Below, piece by piece: positions 1-6,762 of a stretch of 10,987 nt of DNA. The stretch's first letter is position 1, and each line of letters starts with the position of its first letter. Origin of the DNA: SXXZ01 sp041177965. GTDB taxonomy: Bacteria > Verrucomicrobiota > Verrucomicrobiia > Limisphaerales > UBA9464. The translations under genes were made by a program, and so were the position numbers. The stretch covers positions 1 through 10,987 of the forward strand of contig JBEGWF010000188.1 in the NCBI GenBank assembly GCA_041177965.1. The letters run 5' to 3'. The notes beneath the pieces were generated by a model. The model saw only the letters and a program-made list of their open reading frames with translations. It searched no databases and was not told the origin of the DNA.

Positions 1-2325
1 GTCGGCCACCTGCCAGTCGCGGCTGGCCGCGGGCCCGCTGGGCATCGAGGCGATCCACGCCCGCATCAGCGCCACGGCCCGCTCGTCCACCCGGTTCAAG
101 GCCAGCGGAGGCATCTGGCCGCGGCCACGGACCGACAACCGATGGAGCAGTACCGAGCGCTCCGGGTGTCCGGGGGCCACCAGCATTGCGTCCCGGAGTC
201 CGAAGCCGTCGTGCTGGGGCCGCGCGCCGATGAGTTCCATGCGGTCGCGGGCCGTGGTGGCCTCGAGTTGCATGCGCGCGTTGCCGCCGCCCGCCTCGAC
301 GTGGCAGACCGAGCAGTTGGCGTGCAGGTAGGAGCGCGCCCGGCGCTCCAGTTCGTGCCTCGGGTCGTACGGATCGACCAGTGACGTCGCGGAGGGTTCG
401 CGCGATTCCTTGGGCAGCGCGGCGGAGAAATACCCGGCCTGCTCCAGCGCCCTCGGTTGATGCGCCTCGACCCCACCCGGGTAGCGGTGGGTGCGGTTCA
501 TTTGCAGGTCGCTCAGGCCCAGCACAAAGCCCACGGCACGACTGTGGCAGCCGAGGCACTCGGAGCGGCTCGGGAAATGCCACCGCTGCCGGCGGAGACC
601 CCCGGGCGCGTCGGCGTCGGGGTGCTCCAGTTCGGCGTCCATGCCCTCGGCCGGCACGAGTTCGGCGTCGGTCTGCTCCGGATTCCACCGATAGGAGTAG
701 CCGGCCCAGCGCCCTTCCTGACGGGTCATGAGGCGCGTTTCGATCCGTCGCCCGGGACCGCCGGAGCTTCCCGTCGCAGGGAATCCGAGGGTCTGGACCA
801 GCACGGTGCCGTCGGGGAATCCCCAGGCCCGGCTCGTGGCATGGGTGATCGTCCCGTCGCCGGGGATGGCCAGGAACCGTTCGGCCTCGGCCCCGTCGGC
901 CCAGCCGGGGGCGTTCACCGAATAGGCCACCACGCCCGCCTCGACGCGGTGGTCGCGGGTCGAGGCGAAGACGCCGGTCTCGCTGAGCCGGCGGGGGAAG
1001 GGCGGGGTCGACGCGCGGGCCGGAGCGGGCACGATCTCCTGCAGGCCGGAGCCGAGGTCGGTGACCAGCAGACGTCCTGAGGGCGAGAGGCCGAACGAGG
1101 TGATGAGCAGCGGCGTGGCCGCGATCTCGCGGTGCCAGACCACCTTCGTGCCGTCGTGCAGGCCCGCCCAGATCCGGCCCGTGGAGTGGTCGCCATAGAC
1201 GTAGGCCCCCTCGAGCCCCGGCAGGCGGCCGCCCCGGTACACCACACCGCCGGTGAGCGAACGGGCCTCGCTGTGATGGTGCTCGAAGGTCGGCGCAGTC
1301 ACCGGGGTCGGGCCCCGCCGGCGGTTCCGATAGAAGAGGTGGCCGCCCTCGTACACGCTCCAACCGTAGTTCTCGCCGCGCCGGATCAGGTGGGCCGTCT
1401 CCCACAGGTCCTGACCGTTGTTGCCCACCCACACCTGCCCGGTCGGGGGATCCACCGCCAGCCGCCAGGGGTTCCTCAGGCCATAGGCCCACAGTTCGCC
1501 CCGGGCTCCGGGGATGCCGAGGAAGGGGTTGTCCTTCGGGATGCCGTACCGCAGGCCCGGGTCGGGATGTTCGAGGTCGATGCGCAGCACCCCGCCCAGC
1601 AGATCGTCGAGGGTCTGGCCCGAGTCCCAGGTGTCGGAGTCGTTGGAACCGTCGCCCGTGGACACGTAGAGCATCCCGTCGGGACCGAACCCCATGCCGC
1701 CCCCGTCATGCCCTCCGGAACGCCATTCGAGCAGGATCTCCTCGGAGCCGGCCACCACCGCCCTCGGCGCGGCCCGATCGATGCGGAAGCGTGACAGGCG
1801 ATTGGTCCGTTCGGTCTGGCCGGTCCGACCGTTCGAGAAGACCAGCATCTGGCCATTGGTGACGTACCCCGGGTGGAAGGCCACGCTGTAGACCAGCCGT
1901 CCGGCGATCTCTATCAGCGGCTCCGGTCCGGCGGGGCGTCCGGCCCCGGGGTCTTCGGCGATCCGCACCACGCGGGACGGCCGATCGGACTCGCCGCCCT
2001 GCAACACCACCAACAGGTCGCGGGTGCCCGGTTCGGCGATCACGAACACCGGGTTCTTGAGGGTCACGTCCGGCCGGAAGGCGCGGGTGGTGAAGGGCGG
2101 GGGAGGTTCTGGCGTGCCGATGACCCGCGAGGTGTTCCAAGGGAGGCGCCGGGGCAGCCCTTGTGGAGCCGAGTCCCCGGTCGACGGTTGAGGCGTCGGT
2201 GGAGCGGCACTTGCGGCCAGCAGCGTGCACCACGCCATCAGGAACGCCGTCCAACGGCGCAGGGGCCGGACGGAACTTCGGGACCGCTCCGACGGGAACA
2301 GCGCTCGGGCTTCCATGGAACTCAT
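1..2325 (-). CDS. Exported PQQ-dependent sugar dehydrogenase fused to di-haem cytochrome c (3' end outside window)
   Basis: The reading frame is open for 775 codons from ATG at 2325 to the left edge, so the C-terminus is missing. The N-terminus has an arginine-rich stretch and a hydrophobic segment (about residues 24-41), consistent with export. Residues about 80-480 match the soluble glucose/sorbosone dehydrogenase beta-propeller: the motif GGHDGGGMGFGPDG carries the likely catalytic His, and YGLRNPWRL resembles the PQQ-contacting Arg region. Residues about 490-775 resemble the SO2930/TIGR03806-type di-haem cytochrome region: CLGCH at 590-594, CSVCH at 671-675, and a likely axial Met in GQMPP at about 738. 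Inferred role: periplasmic oxidation of a sugar or alcohol, with electrons passed through the fused haems to the respiratory chain. The true substrate is unknown. It is the last visible gene of an operon. Its ATG overlaps the previous stop by 4 bp and no Shine-Dalgarno is visible, so translation is probably coupled. ATG 2316 is an alternative start. Confidence 0.9.
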   Translation of the reverse strand, partial: MSSMEARALFPSERSRSSVRPLRRWTAFLMAWCTLLAASAAPPTPQPSTGDSAPQGLPRRLPWNTSRVIGTPEPPPPFTTRAFRPDVTLKNPVFVIAEPGTRDLLVVLQGGESDRPSRVVRIAEDPGAGRPAGPEPLIEIAGRLVYSVAFHPGYVTNGQMLVFSNGRTGQTERTNRLSRFRIDRAAPRAVVAGSEEILLEWRSGGHDGGGMGFGPDGMLYVSTGDGSNDSDTWDSGQTLDDLLGGVLRIDLEHPDPGLRYGIPKDNPFLGIPGARGELWAYGLRNPWRLAVDPPTGQVWVGNNGQDLWETAHLIRRGENYGWSVYEGGHLFYRNRRRGPTPVTAPTFEHHHSEARSLTGGVVYRGGRLPGLEGAYVYGDHSTGRIWAGLHDGTKVVWHREIAATPLLITSFGLSPSGRLLVTDLGSGLQEIVPAPARASTPPFPRRLSETGVFASTRDHRVEAGVVAYSVNAPGWADGAEAERFLAIPGDGTITHATSRAWGFPDGTVLVQTLGFPATGSSGGPGRRIETRLMTRQEGRWAGYSYRWNPEQTDAELVPAEGMDAELEHPDADAPGGLRRQRWHFPSRSECLGCHSRAVGFVLGLSDLQMNRTHRYPGGVEAHQPRALEQAGYFSAALPKESREPSATSLVDPYDPRHELERRARSYLHANCSVCHVEAGGGNARMQLEATTARDRMELIGARPQHDGFGLRDAMLVAPGHPERSVLLHRLSVRGRGQMPPLALNRVDERAVALMRAWIASMPSGPAASRDWQVAD

Positions 2326-3689
2326 GATCGCAACACTCGATCGCATACGCCGAAGAACCGGTCGATGTCGGATTTGCGGGTGTGCACATGGAACGAGAGT
2401 CGGAGGCGTTGTCCGCCGAGGACCCCGATGTCCTCGCGTTTCAGTTCGTTCCAAAGCGGATCGAGCCGGTCCGACTTGAAGCGGATCGAGATCATGGCCC
2501 GGTGCAGTCGTGGATCTTCGGGCGTCACCAACTCGAGGTAGCTCCGCTGGCGGGCCGCCGAGAGCGCATGCGCGGCGAGGGCGTGCTGGCGTTCGTACAC
2601 GGCTTCCTCGCCCAACGCCTTCAGGAAGCGCAGGCCCGCGATCATCCCGTCGATGGTGGCCCGATTGTTGGTGCCCACCATCATGAAGCGGGCCGCCTTG
2701 AGGCCGGTCTTGTTGTCCCAGCCGCCCGACGCCACCGAGGGCCAGAGCCGGTCGAGGGCCTCGGGCCTTCCGTAGAGCAGCCCGCAGCCGGCCGGGGCGA
2801 AGAGCCACTTGTGCGGACTTCCCGCGAAGTAGTCGCAGCCCAGGTCCACCAGATTGACCGGCATCTGCCCATCCATGTGGGCGCCATCGACGACGGTGAG
2901 AATCCCGCGCGCCCGGGCGGCCTCGCAGATCGCCTTCGAGGGCAGAACAAGACCGGTGGGACTGGTGATGCCGCTGAAGCTCAGGACCCGGGTTCGCGGG
3001 CCGAGGGCCGACACGATCCGCTCGAGCAGTTCGTCGGAATCCCGAGGGGTGACCGGAATCTCCACCTCGCGCAGCGTGATGCCCGAGCGGGCGGCCTTGA
3101 CCCGCCAGCAGGAGATGCCGCTGCCGTGTTCCTGATTGGTGGACACCACCTCTTCGCCCGGCTTCAGGTCGAGGCCGGCCGCGATGAACCCCATGGCCTC
3201 GGTGCAATTGTGGGTGAAGGCCAGATCCCCGGGATCGCACCCCAGGAACCCGGCCATCTCGGCCCGCTCGGGCTCCATCGCCTCATAGCCCCAGCGCTGG
3301 ACGGTGTCGGTCGGGTATTCGGCGCCGCGTTGCATCGAATCGAACACGGCCTTCAGCACGGGGCGGGGCATCACCCCGAGGCTTCCCGGGTTGAGGAAGG
3401 CGCGTTTTTCCGGGAGGAGGAACTGGTCCCGGCGGATGCGGCTCCAGTAGGTCTCGGGGTCGGTGCGACGCAGGGTCGGATCGGGCAGCGCCGGAGCCGC
3501 TTTCTGGAGGCCATGCGTACCGGGTGCCGCGGCCGGGGGCGCGGACGGTCCCGGACTGGCGCAGCCCGTCAGCAGGCCGAGGCCGGCCCCCACGCCCCCT
3601 TGCGCCCAGCGTCGCAGGGCTTCCCGCCGACTGAGGCCGGAGGTCGCGGGCGCGGCTTGCCGATCGTCGCGCCGGGCCGGCGGGGTCAT
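2322..3689 (-). CDS. Tat-exported lipoprotein aminotransferase class V (isopenicillin-N epimerase-like PLP enzyme)
   Basis: This 455-residue protein is a fold-type I PLP enzyme of the class V aminotransferase/cysteine desulfurase superfamily, closest in pattern to isopenicillin-N epimerase-like proteins. The visible PLP signature is D268-G-A-H271 followed by SPHKW, whose K294 is the predicted Schiff-base lysine. The N-terminus has a twin-arginine motif (SRREAL, residues 20-25), a hydrophobic stretch, and a lipobox LTGC ending at C43, so it is probably folded with its cofactor, exported by Tat and lipidated. The reaction could be transamination, racemisation, lyase or desulfurase chemistry; the sequence does not settle which. 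The start at 3689 is supported by a strong Shine-Dalgarno (AAGGAGG, 3694-3700) and by the Tat signal beginning just after it. The frame is open further upstream, but that part lies over ridA-like coding sequence and is discarded. It overlaps both neighbours by ATGA. Confidence 0.92.
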   Translation of the reverse strand: MTPPARRDDRQAAPATSGLSRREALRRWAQGGVGAGLGLLTGCASPGPSAPPAAAPGTHGLQKAAPALPDPTLRRTDPETYWSRIRRDQFLLPEKRAFLNPGSLGVMPRPVLKAVFDSMQRGAEYPTDTVQRWGYEAMEPERAEMAGFLGCDPGDLAFTHNCTEAMGFIAAGLDLKPGEEVVSTNQEHGSGISCWRVKAARSGITLREVEIPVTPRDSDELLERIVSALGPRTRVLSFSGITSPTGLVLPSKAICEAARARGILTVVDGAHMDGQMPVNLVDLGCDYFAGSPHKWLFAPAGCGLLYGRPEALDRLWPSVASGGWDNKTGLKAARFMMVGTNNRATIDGMIAGLRFLKALGEEAVYERQHALAAHALSAARQRSYLELVTPEDPRLHRAMISIRFKSDRLDPLWNELKREDIGVLGGQRLRLSFHVHTRKSDIDRFFGVCDRVLRS

Positions 3690-4120
3690 CGCCCCTCCTT
3701 GGAGGCCACGCAGCTGATCTCGACCCGGAAGCCGAAGACGATGTCCACGCCGCCGACCGTCGCCCGTGCGGGGAAGGCGTTCTTGAAGTACGAGGCGTAC
3801 ACCTTGTTCATCTCGGGGTAGTCCTGGATGTCCTTGAGGTAGACCGTGGCGTTGACCACGTCGTCGAAGGTGTAGCCTTGTTCCTTGAGGATCCGGCCGA
3901 TGTTGTCCATCACCTGGCGGGTCTCGGCCTCGACCGACGCGCGGACGTCGGCCCCGTCGGCGGTCCGCGGCACCTGGCCGCTCACGTAGAGCGTGGGTCC
4001 GGCTTTTCGGGAAGGGCTGAACGGCAGCTTGCTCAGCGGCACCGATTTCTGGGCGAAGGCCGCCAAGGCGAGCCCGCCCGCGGCCGCGATGGCAAGGGCG
4101 ATGAGGGTGTGGGATTTCAT
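3686..4120 (-). CDS. Exported RidA-family (YjgF/UK114) enamine/imine deaminase
   Basis: This 144-residue protein has a Sec-type signal peptide (residues 1-23, cleavage expected after A-F-A) followed by a full RidA domain. Family hallmarks are VSGQVP near residue 47, the catalytic-type arginine R119 in PARATV, and E134 in VEISCVA. R119 and E134 are 15 residues apart, the same spacing as R105 and E120 in E. coli RidA. RidA enzymes hydrolyse reactive enamines/imines such as 2-aminoacrylate released by PLP enzymes. Here the next gene encodes an exported PLP enzyme, so a matching extracytoplasmic role is a natural inference. ATG 4120 is chosen because it gives a clean signal peptide; the longer in-frame extension upstream is arginine-rich junk. 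It is the first gene of the operon. Its stop overlaps the next ATG by 4 bp. No Shine-Dalgarno precedes it. Confidence 0.92.
   Translation of the reverse strand: MKSHTLIALAIAAAGGLALAAFAQKSVPLSKLPFSPSRKAGPTLYVSGQVPRTADGADVRASVEAETRQVMDNIGRILKEQGYTFDDVVNATVYLKDIQDYPEMNKVYASYFKNAFPARATVGGVDIVFGFRVEISCVASKEGR
3694..3700 (-). promoter_or_regulatory. Shine-Dalgarno site for the class V aminotransferase
   Basis: On the minus strand AAGGAGG lies 4 nt before the ATG at 3689, inside the last codons of the RidA-like gene. It is the only strong Shine-Dalgarno I see in the window. It fixes the start of the aminotransferase and indicates reinitiation or independent loading at the ATGA overlap. Confidence 0.75.
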
Positions 4121-4265
4121 GTTTGGGGGAGGTCGGTCGTGCTTTCGCATCTTCGTGCACCCCGAGGCAAGCCCGGAGGTGGTGGCGCTGGCTTTTGCAC
4201 GCCCCCGGGTTGGAGGGAGGCGGCGCACCCACCCCGCTCGTCGATCGCAGGATCGCCTCAGGCGG
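4121..4265. other. Short intergenic region upstream of the RidA-led operon
   Basis: These 145 bp separate the operon start (4120) from the stop of the next minus-strand gene (4266). The operon promoter would have to lie here or further upstream. I see no convincing -35/-10 pair and no strong terminator, so readthrough from the upstream gene is possible. Confidence 0.5.
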
Positions 4266-5975
4266 TCACGGGGATGCCCGTCGGTCCGGACTCGGACTCA
4301 CGGTGAACTTCACGCCCGACGAGTCCGGCAGGATGTCGTGTCGGACCGTCACCGACCGGCCGCCCCCGCTCACGGTGCGCTCGAAGAAGGCGTTCTTTTG
4401 GTTCGTGAATCCCGAGGATCCCGTACCGCTCATATCCCGCTCGGCATGGCGGTCCTCGACGGAGTAGTCGTCCTTCCCGAGTGCGCGCACCGTCAGGGCG
4501 GTGATGCGAATCCGGTCGTTGGATGGCCCGAACAACACCAACGGCTCTCCCAACCGTCGGGTGAACTCCATCGGTCGGGCCACCTGCGTGATCTCGATGA
4601 AGCCCAGTTCTCGGCAGATCTCGGGCGCATACCCGAGGTTCAGCGGGGTGTTGGGTGAAATCCGTTTCGCAAGTCTTCGGATGTCGTCCTGCAGGGAGTC
4701 GGAGTCGGGGCGCGTTGCGCTCAGCGCATGGGTTCGCAGCAGTTGGTGGGCCGCCTCGTTGGTGCGGCCCTGGTCCAGGAAACGGCCCGCCAGTTCGAAG
4801 CAGCCCTGCGGCAATCGCGACCCGGATTTCTCCAGAGACGCGAAGAACCGGGTCCGCTGATCCGGAGTGGAGGAATCCATGAAGGGCAATCGGTCGGCGG
4901 GATCGCTGGCATCCTGGCTCAGAAGGAGTTCGAGCGCCCGGGTCCGCTCGATCCGGCTCAGCGGCTTGCGGTGATGCACGATGAACTCGACCGGCTCCTG
5001 GTTGATGGCTGGGGCATCCAGGGGGTGGTCTCGCTTCCGGTTCTTGAAGAGGGTGATGCGCCTGTCCCCTTGCCTGGCCTCCATTCGAGGGTCGAGGGGG
5101 ATGGTGAGTTCCAGAGGAACGACCTCCCAACCGGACGACGTCAACGACTGGGCCACCTGCTTCAACGCGGGTACCGGGTCGGCCGGCAGCTCCAACCGCC
5201 AAAAGGTCTCGTTGTGTGTGAAGAGTCCGCAGTACGAGGCCATCCGTCGGGCGGAGAAGGCGCTCATCCAGTCGAAGTCGGCGACCGGTTCGTAGGGCCC
5301 GAAGAATTCCGCGGGCAGGGCGGGCAACCGGGGGTGTTCGCCGGCCTTCTTCTCGATGATCTGGATCATCGACTTGGCCAGCGTCTCGGCGATGTCGGAA
5401 GCCGCCGCGGCATAGCGGTCGCTGCTGATTCCGGTGAACGTGCTTTCCGAATCCACCGTGGCCCGCCATTCGACGGAGACCGCCGGTGAACCGCCCTCAT
5501 AGCTGGTGCGGGTGATGTCGGACCAGGGGGTGCTCCCGAGCGAGGCCGTGACCACCGACTGGAAGGTCGACGCCAGTATCCCGCTGCGTCTTGCCATCGC
5601 CAGATCCACCCTCACGAACAGGTCCGGTGCCGCGTCCCGCGAAGTGATCGTGAACGGCTGATCCACCCGGACCACGGATCGAATGTGGGGGCAGTCCTTG
5701 AGGCGCTGCTCGAGTCGCGCGACGATCTTGCGGCAGAAGGGGTGGGGATTGTCGGAGAACAGCATCACCCGGTCTGAGCTGAACGTGGCGTACGCCGGGG
5801 CCGAGGATGAATCCCCCGAAAAAACACTGCTGCGCGTCTCGGTAATCCCTGCCTTCAAATGGGGGAGGCCCGTCGGATCCGGGGAGCGCTCGGTCGCCCA
5901 TCGCAGCGTCAGGAACGCCACGACCAACAGGGCCCCAATGGCTGCGATCCAACGGAAGCGGGGGGGGGTCATCAT
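4266..5975 (-). CDS. Membrane-anchored protein of unknown function
   Basis: This frame encodes 569 residues. The first residues (MMTPPRFRW) are followed by one hydrophobic helix at about residues 9-25 and then a long hydrophilic region, so the bulk probably lies in the periplasm. I do not recognise a family. Visible pieces are a segment with two Cys and a DNPHPFC motif near residues 75-95, a central region with several WR and FWRLELP-type motifs, and an alpha-helical stretch around residues 400-430 (ELAGRFLDQGRTNEAAHQLL) that resembles a single TPR-like hairpin. The C-terminus is rich in Ser, Gly and Asp. The start is chosen because the helix follows immediately; ATG 5972 is equally possible. 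The frame stays open upstream, but that part runs through palindromic repeats and is not believed. Codons 3-6 include a run of nine C. No Shine-Dalgarno is visible. Confidence 0.75.
   Translation of the reverse strand: MMTPPRFRWIAAIGALLVVAFLTLRWATERSPDPTGLPHLKAGITETRSSVFSGDSSSAPAYATFSSDRVMLFSDNPHPFCRKIVARLEQRLKDCPHIRSVVRVDQPFTITSRDAAPDLFVRVDLAMARRSGILASTFQSVVTASLGSTPWSDITRTSYEGGSPAVSVEWRATVDSESTFTGISSDRYAAAASDIAETLAKSMIQIIEKKAGEHPRLPALPAEFFGPYEPVADFDWMSAFSARRMASYCGLFTHNETFWRLELPADPVPALKQVAQSLTSSGWEVVPLELTIPLDPRMEARQGDRRITLFKNRKRDHPLDAPAINQEPVEFIVHHRKPLSRIERTRALELLLSQDASDPADRLPFMDSSTPDQRTRFFASLEKSGSRLPQGCFELAGRFLDQGRTNEAAHQLLRTHALSATRPDSDSLQDDIRRLAKRISPNTPLNLGYAPEICRELGFIEITQVARPMEFTRRLGEPLVLFGPSNDRIRITALTVRALGKDDYSVEDRHAERDMSGTGSSGFTNQKNAFFERTVSGGGRSVTVRHDILPDSSGVKFTVSPSPDRRASP
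5960..5968. repeat. Nine-base G/C homopolymer at the 5' end of the membrane-anchored gene
   Basis: Nine consecutive G on the plus strand (C on the coding strand) cover codons 3-6 of the gene starting at 5975. Slippage by one base would shift the frame only a few codons after the start. Such tracts can act as phase-variation switches, but could also be chance in GC-rich DNA or a sequencing-sensitive spot. Confidence 0.7.
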
Positions 5976-6373
5976 GAAGCGACGGTGGGATGTCCGAATG
6001 GATATCGTGAACCTCACTCGACGGGAAGACGATTGCCCCTCTGTTTTGATGCGGGTGGGAATCCCGTGTCTCACCCAACAACCGCTGAACCTCGAATGAT
6101 CTCCACGTTCCGAACCGCCGGCCCTCGGCACCCTGGAACCCACGGCCTTGCGGATCGGGTCCGACCCGGGTCCGCGTTTCGTGGCGACCGGGATGGGGAA
6201 AGGAGAGGGTCTCGGGAGTTCCCGGAGGCATCGGGCTCCGTCCAAGAATACCGACAGCATTGCTGCGGGGACGAGCGAGCCGCCTTCAAGCCGACGCTTC
6301 TGGGGAGCAGCCTCGTGGGCCATGGACATGAAGATGGGTTGGATGTTCTGGGGGCCGGGGTGTTGGTCCGGAG

Positions 6374-6462
6374 TGCCCCAACGGGGCATCGCATACCAGC
6401 CCGGGGTGGAACCCCGGGTTTGCCGACAGGCAACCGACGCGTTCTGAAGGAACGCCGCATCC
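6374..6462 (+). repeat. Composite palindromic repeat, copy 1
   Basis: The unit has three hairpins in order: TGCCCC-AAC-GGGGCA (6374-6388), CCCGGGGT-GGA-ACCCCGGG (6400-6418) and GCGTTC-TGAAG-GAACGC (6439-6455), followed by CGCATCC. A link GCATACCAGCCC (6391-6402) joins the first two. The same order of elements recurs in reverse complement at 6490-6580. The layout is REP-like and similar to GC-rich intergenic repeats I associate with PVC-group genomes (recognition from memory, not searched). Confidence 0.75.
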
Positions 6463-6513
6463 ACCGGGGGTATCCATCGGCGGGCCCCGGGATGCGGCGT
6501 TCCTTCAGAACGC
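6439..6513. repeat. Long inverted repeat with a 23-bp perfect stem
   Basis: Positions 6439-6461 are exactly complementary to 6491-6513. Inside, after a 2-nt bulge, CCGGGG (6464-6469) pairs with CCCCGG (6485-6490), leaving a 15-nt loop. Each arm is itself a small hairpin, so the site can fold as one long hairpin or as two short ones. It is formed by the two repeat copies meeting head to head. Confidence 0.85.
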
Positions 6514-6580
6514 ATCCGATGCATCGACCATCCTCCCAGAGTTGCACCGTGGGCTGGTATGCGCCGCCCCGTTGGGGCGG
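6490..6580 (-). repeat. Composite palindromic repeat, copy 2 (inverted)
   Basis: Reading the minus strand, this copy has CCGCCCC-AAC-GGGGCGG (6564-6580), the same GCATACCAGCCC link, a degenerate second hairpin (CCCACGGTG...CTCTGGG), a different 20-nt spacer, then the same GCGTTC-TGAAG-GAACGC hairpin and CGCATCC (6490-6513). Core elements are conserved and the spacers are not, so this is a related but diverged copy in opposite orientation, not a recent duplication. Confidence 0.75.
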
Positions 6581-6655
6581 AACCGATACAACGCTGTCGC
6601 TCCTTCTGGAAGAAAACGGGGCCGAGGATCCGGCATGACCCTGGATTTCAAACCG

Positions 6656-6684
6656 GCAACGTTCCGTGGATTCCGTAACGTTGC
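6656..6684. repeat. Hairpin GCAACGTT / AACGTTGC
   Basis: An 8-bp perfect inverted repeat with a 13-nt loop lies about 80 bp downstream of the acyltransferase stop (minus strand). There is no T-run, so it is a poor intrinsic terminator; it could stabilise the mRNA 3' end. Confidence 0.45.
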
Positions 6685-6737
6685 TGAGATTCTGGCAGAG
6701 TTCCAGGCTGGCCGCAGGGATCATCAATCTCTCTGAC

Positions 6738-6762
6738 GAACCGCGTCTTCCGTTCGCGGTTC
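6738..6762 (-). terminator. Hairpin at the acyltransferase stop, possible terminator
   Basis: GAACCGCG (6738-6745) pairs perfectly with CGCGGTTC (6755-6762) across a 9-nt loop. The stem includes two bases of the acyltransferase TGA (6761-6763). It is followed on the minus strand by a purine/T mix, not a clean U tract, so intrinsic termination is uncertain. Confidence 0.4.

Larger units (their letters stand above)
5976..6760. other. Long non-coding region with palindromic repeats
   Basis: About 785 bp lie between the membrane-anchored gene and the acyltransferase stop. Open frames on both strands cross this stretch, but their translations are Arg/Pro/Gly-rich and follow the palindromes, so I call no gene. 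The right two thirds hold the inverted composite repeat at 6374-6580 and hairpins at 6656-6684 and 6738-6762. The left part (5976-6370) should contain the promoter of the minus-strand gene starting at 5975. I see only minor GC hairpins there, for example CGGGT-CCG-ACCCG at 6156-6168. Confidence 0.6.

Noticed and set aside
457..1794. Plus-strand open frames across the left end
   Set aside because: They are antisense to the PQQ dehydrogenase/cytochrome gene, whose frame is open for all 775 codons and shows clear family motifs.
2382..3821. Long plus-strand open frame (479 codons)
   Set aside because: It is antisense to the class V aminotransferase, which has a full set of PLP motifs and a strong ribosome binding site. 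The antisense translation is His/Gly/Arg-rich without domains, as expected for high-GC shadow frames.
5976..6524. Upstream extension of the membrane-anchored protein
   Set aside because: The frame is open to 6524, but it runs through palindromic repeats and gives an Arg/Pro-rich sequence. The hydrophobic anchor right after Met 5975 marks the likely start.
6374..6580. CRISPR array
   Set aside because: Only two units occur, they are inverted, not direct, repeats, and they are built of several hairpins. There is no regular spacer pattern and no cas gene.
5859..6727. Overlapping open frames on both strands in the repeat region
   Set aside because: The translations mirror the palindromes and have no protein-like composition. 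They are explained by the repeats.
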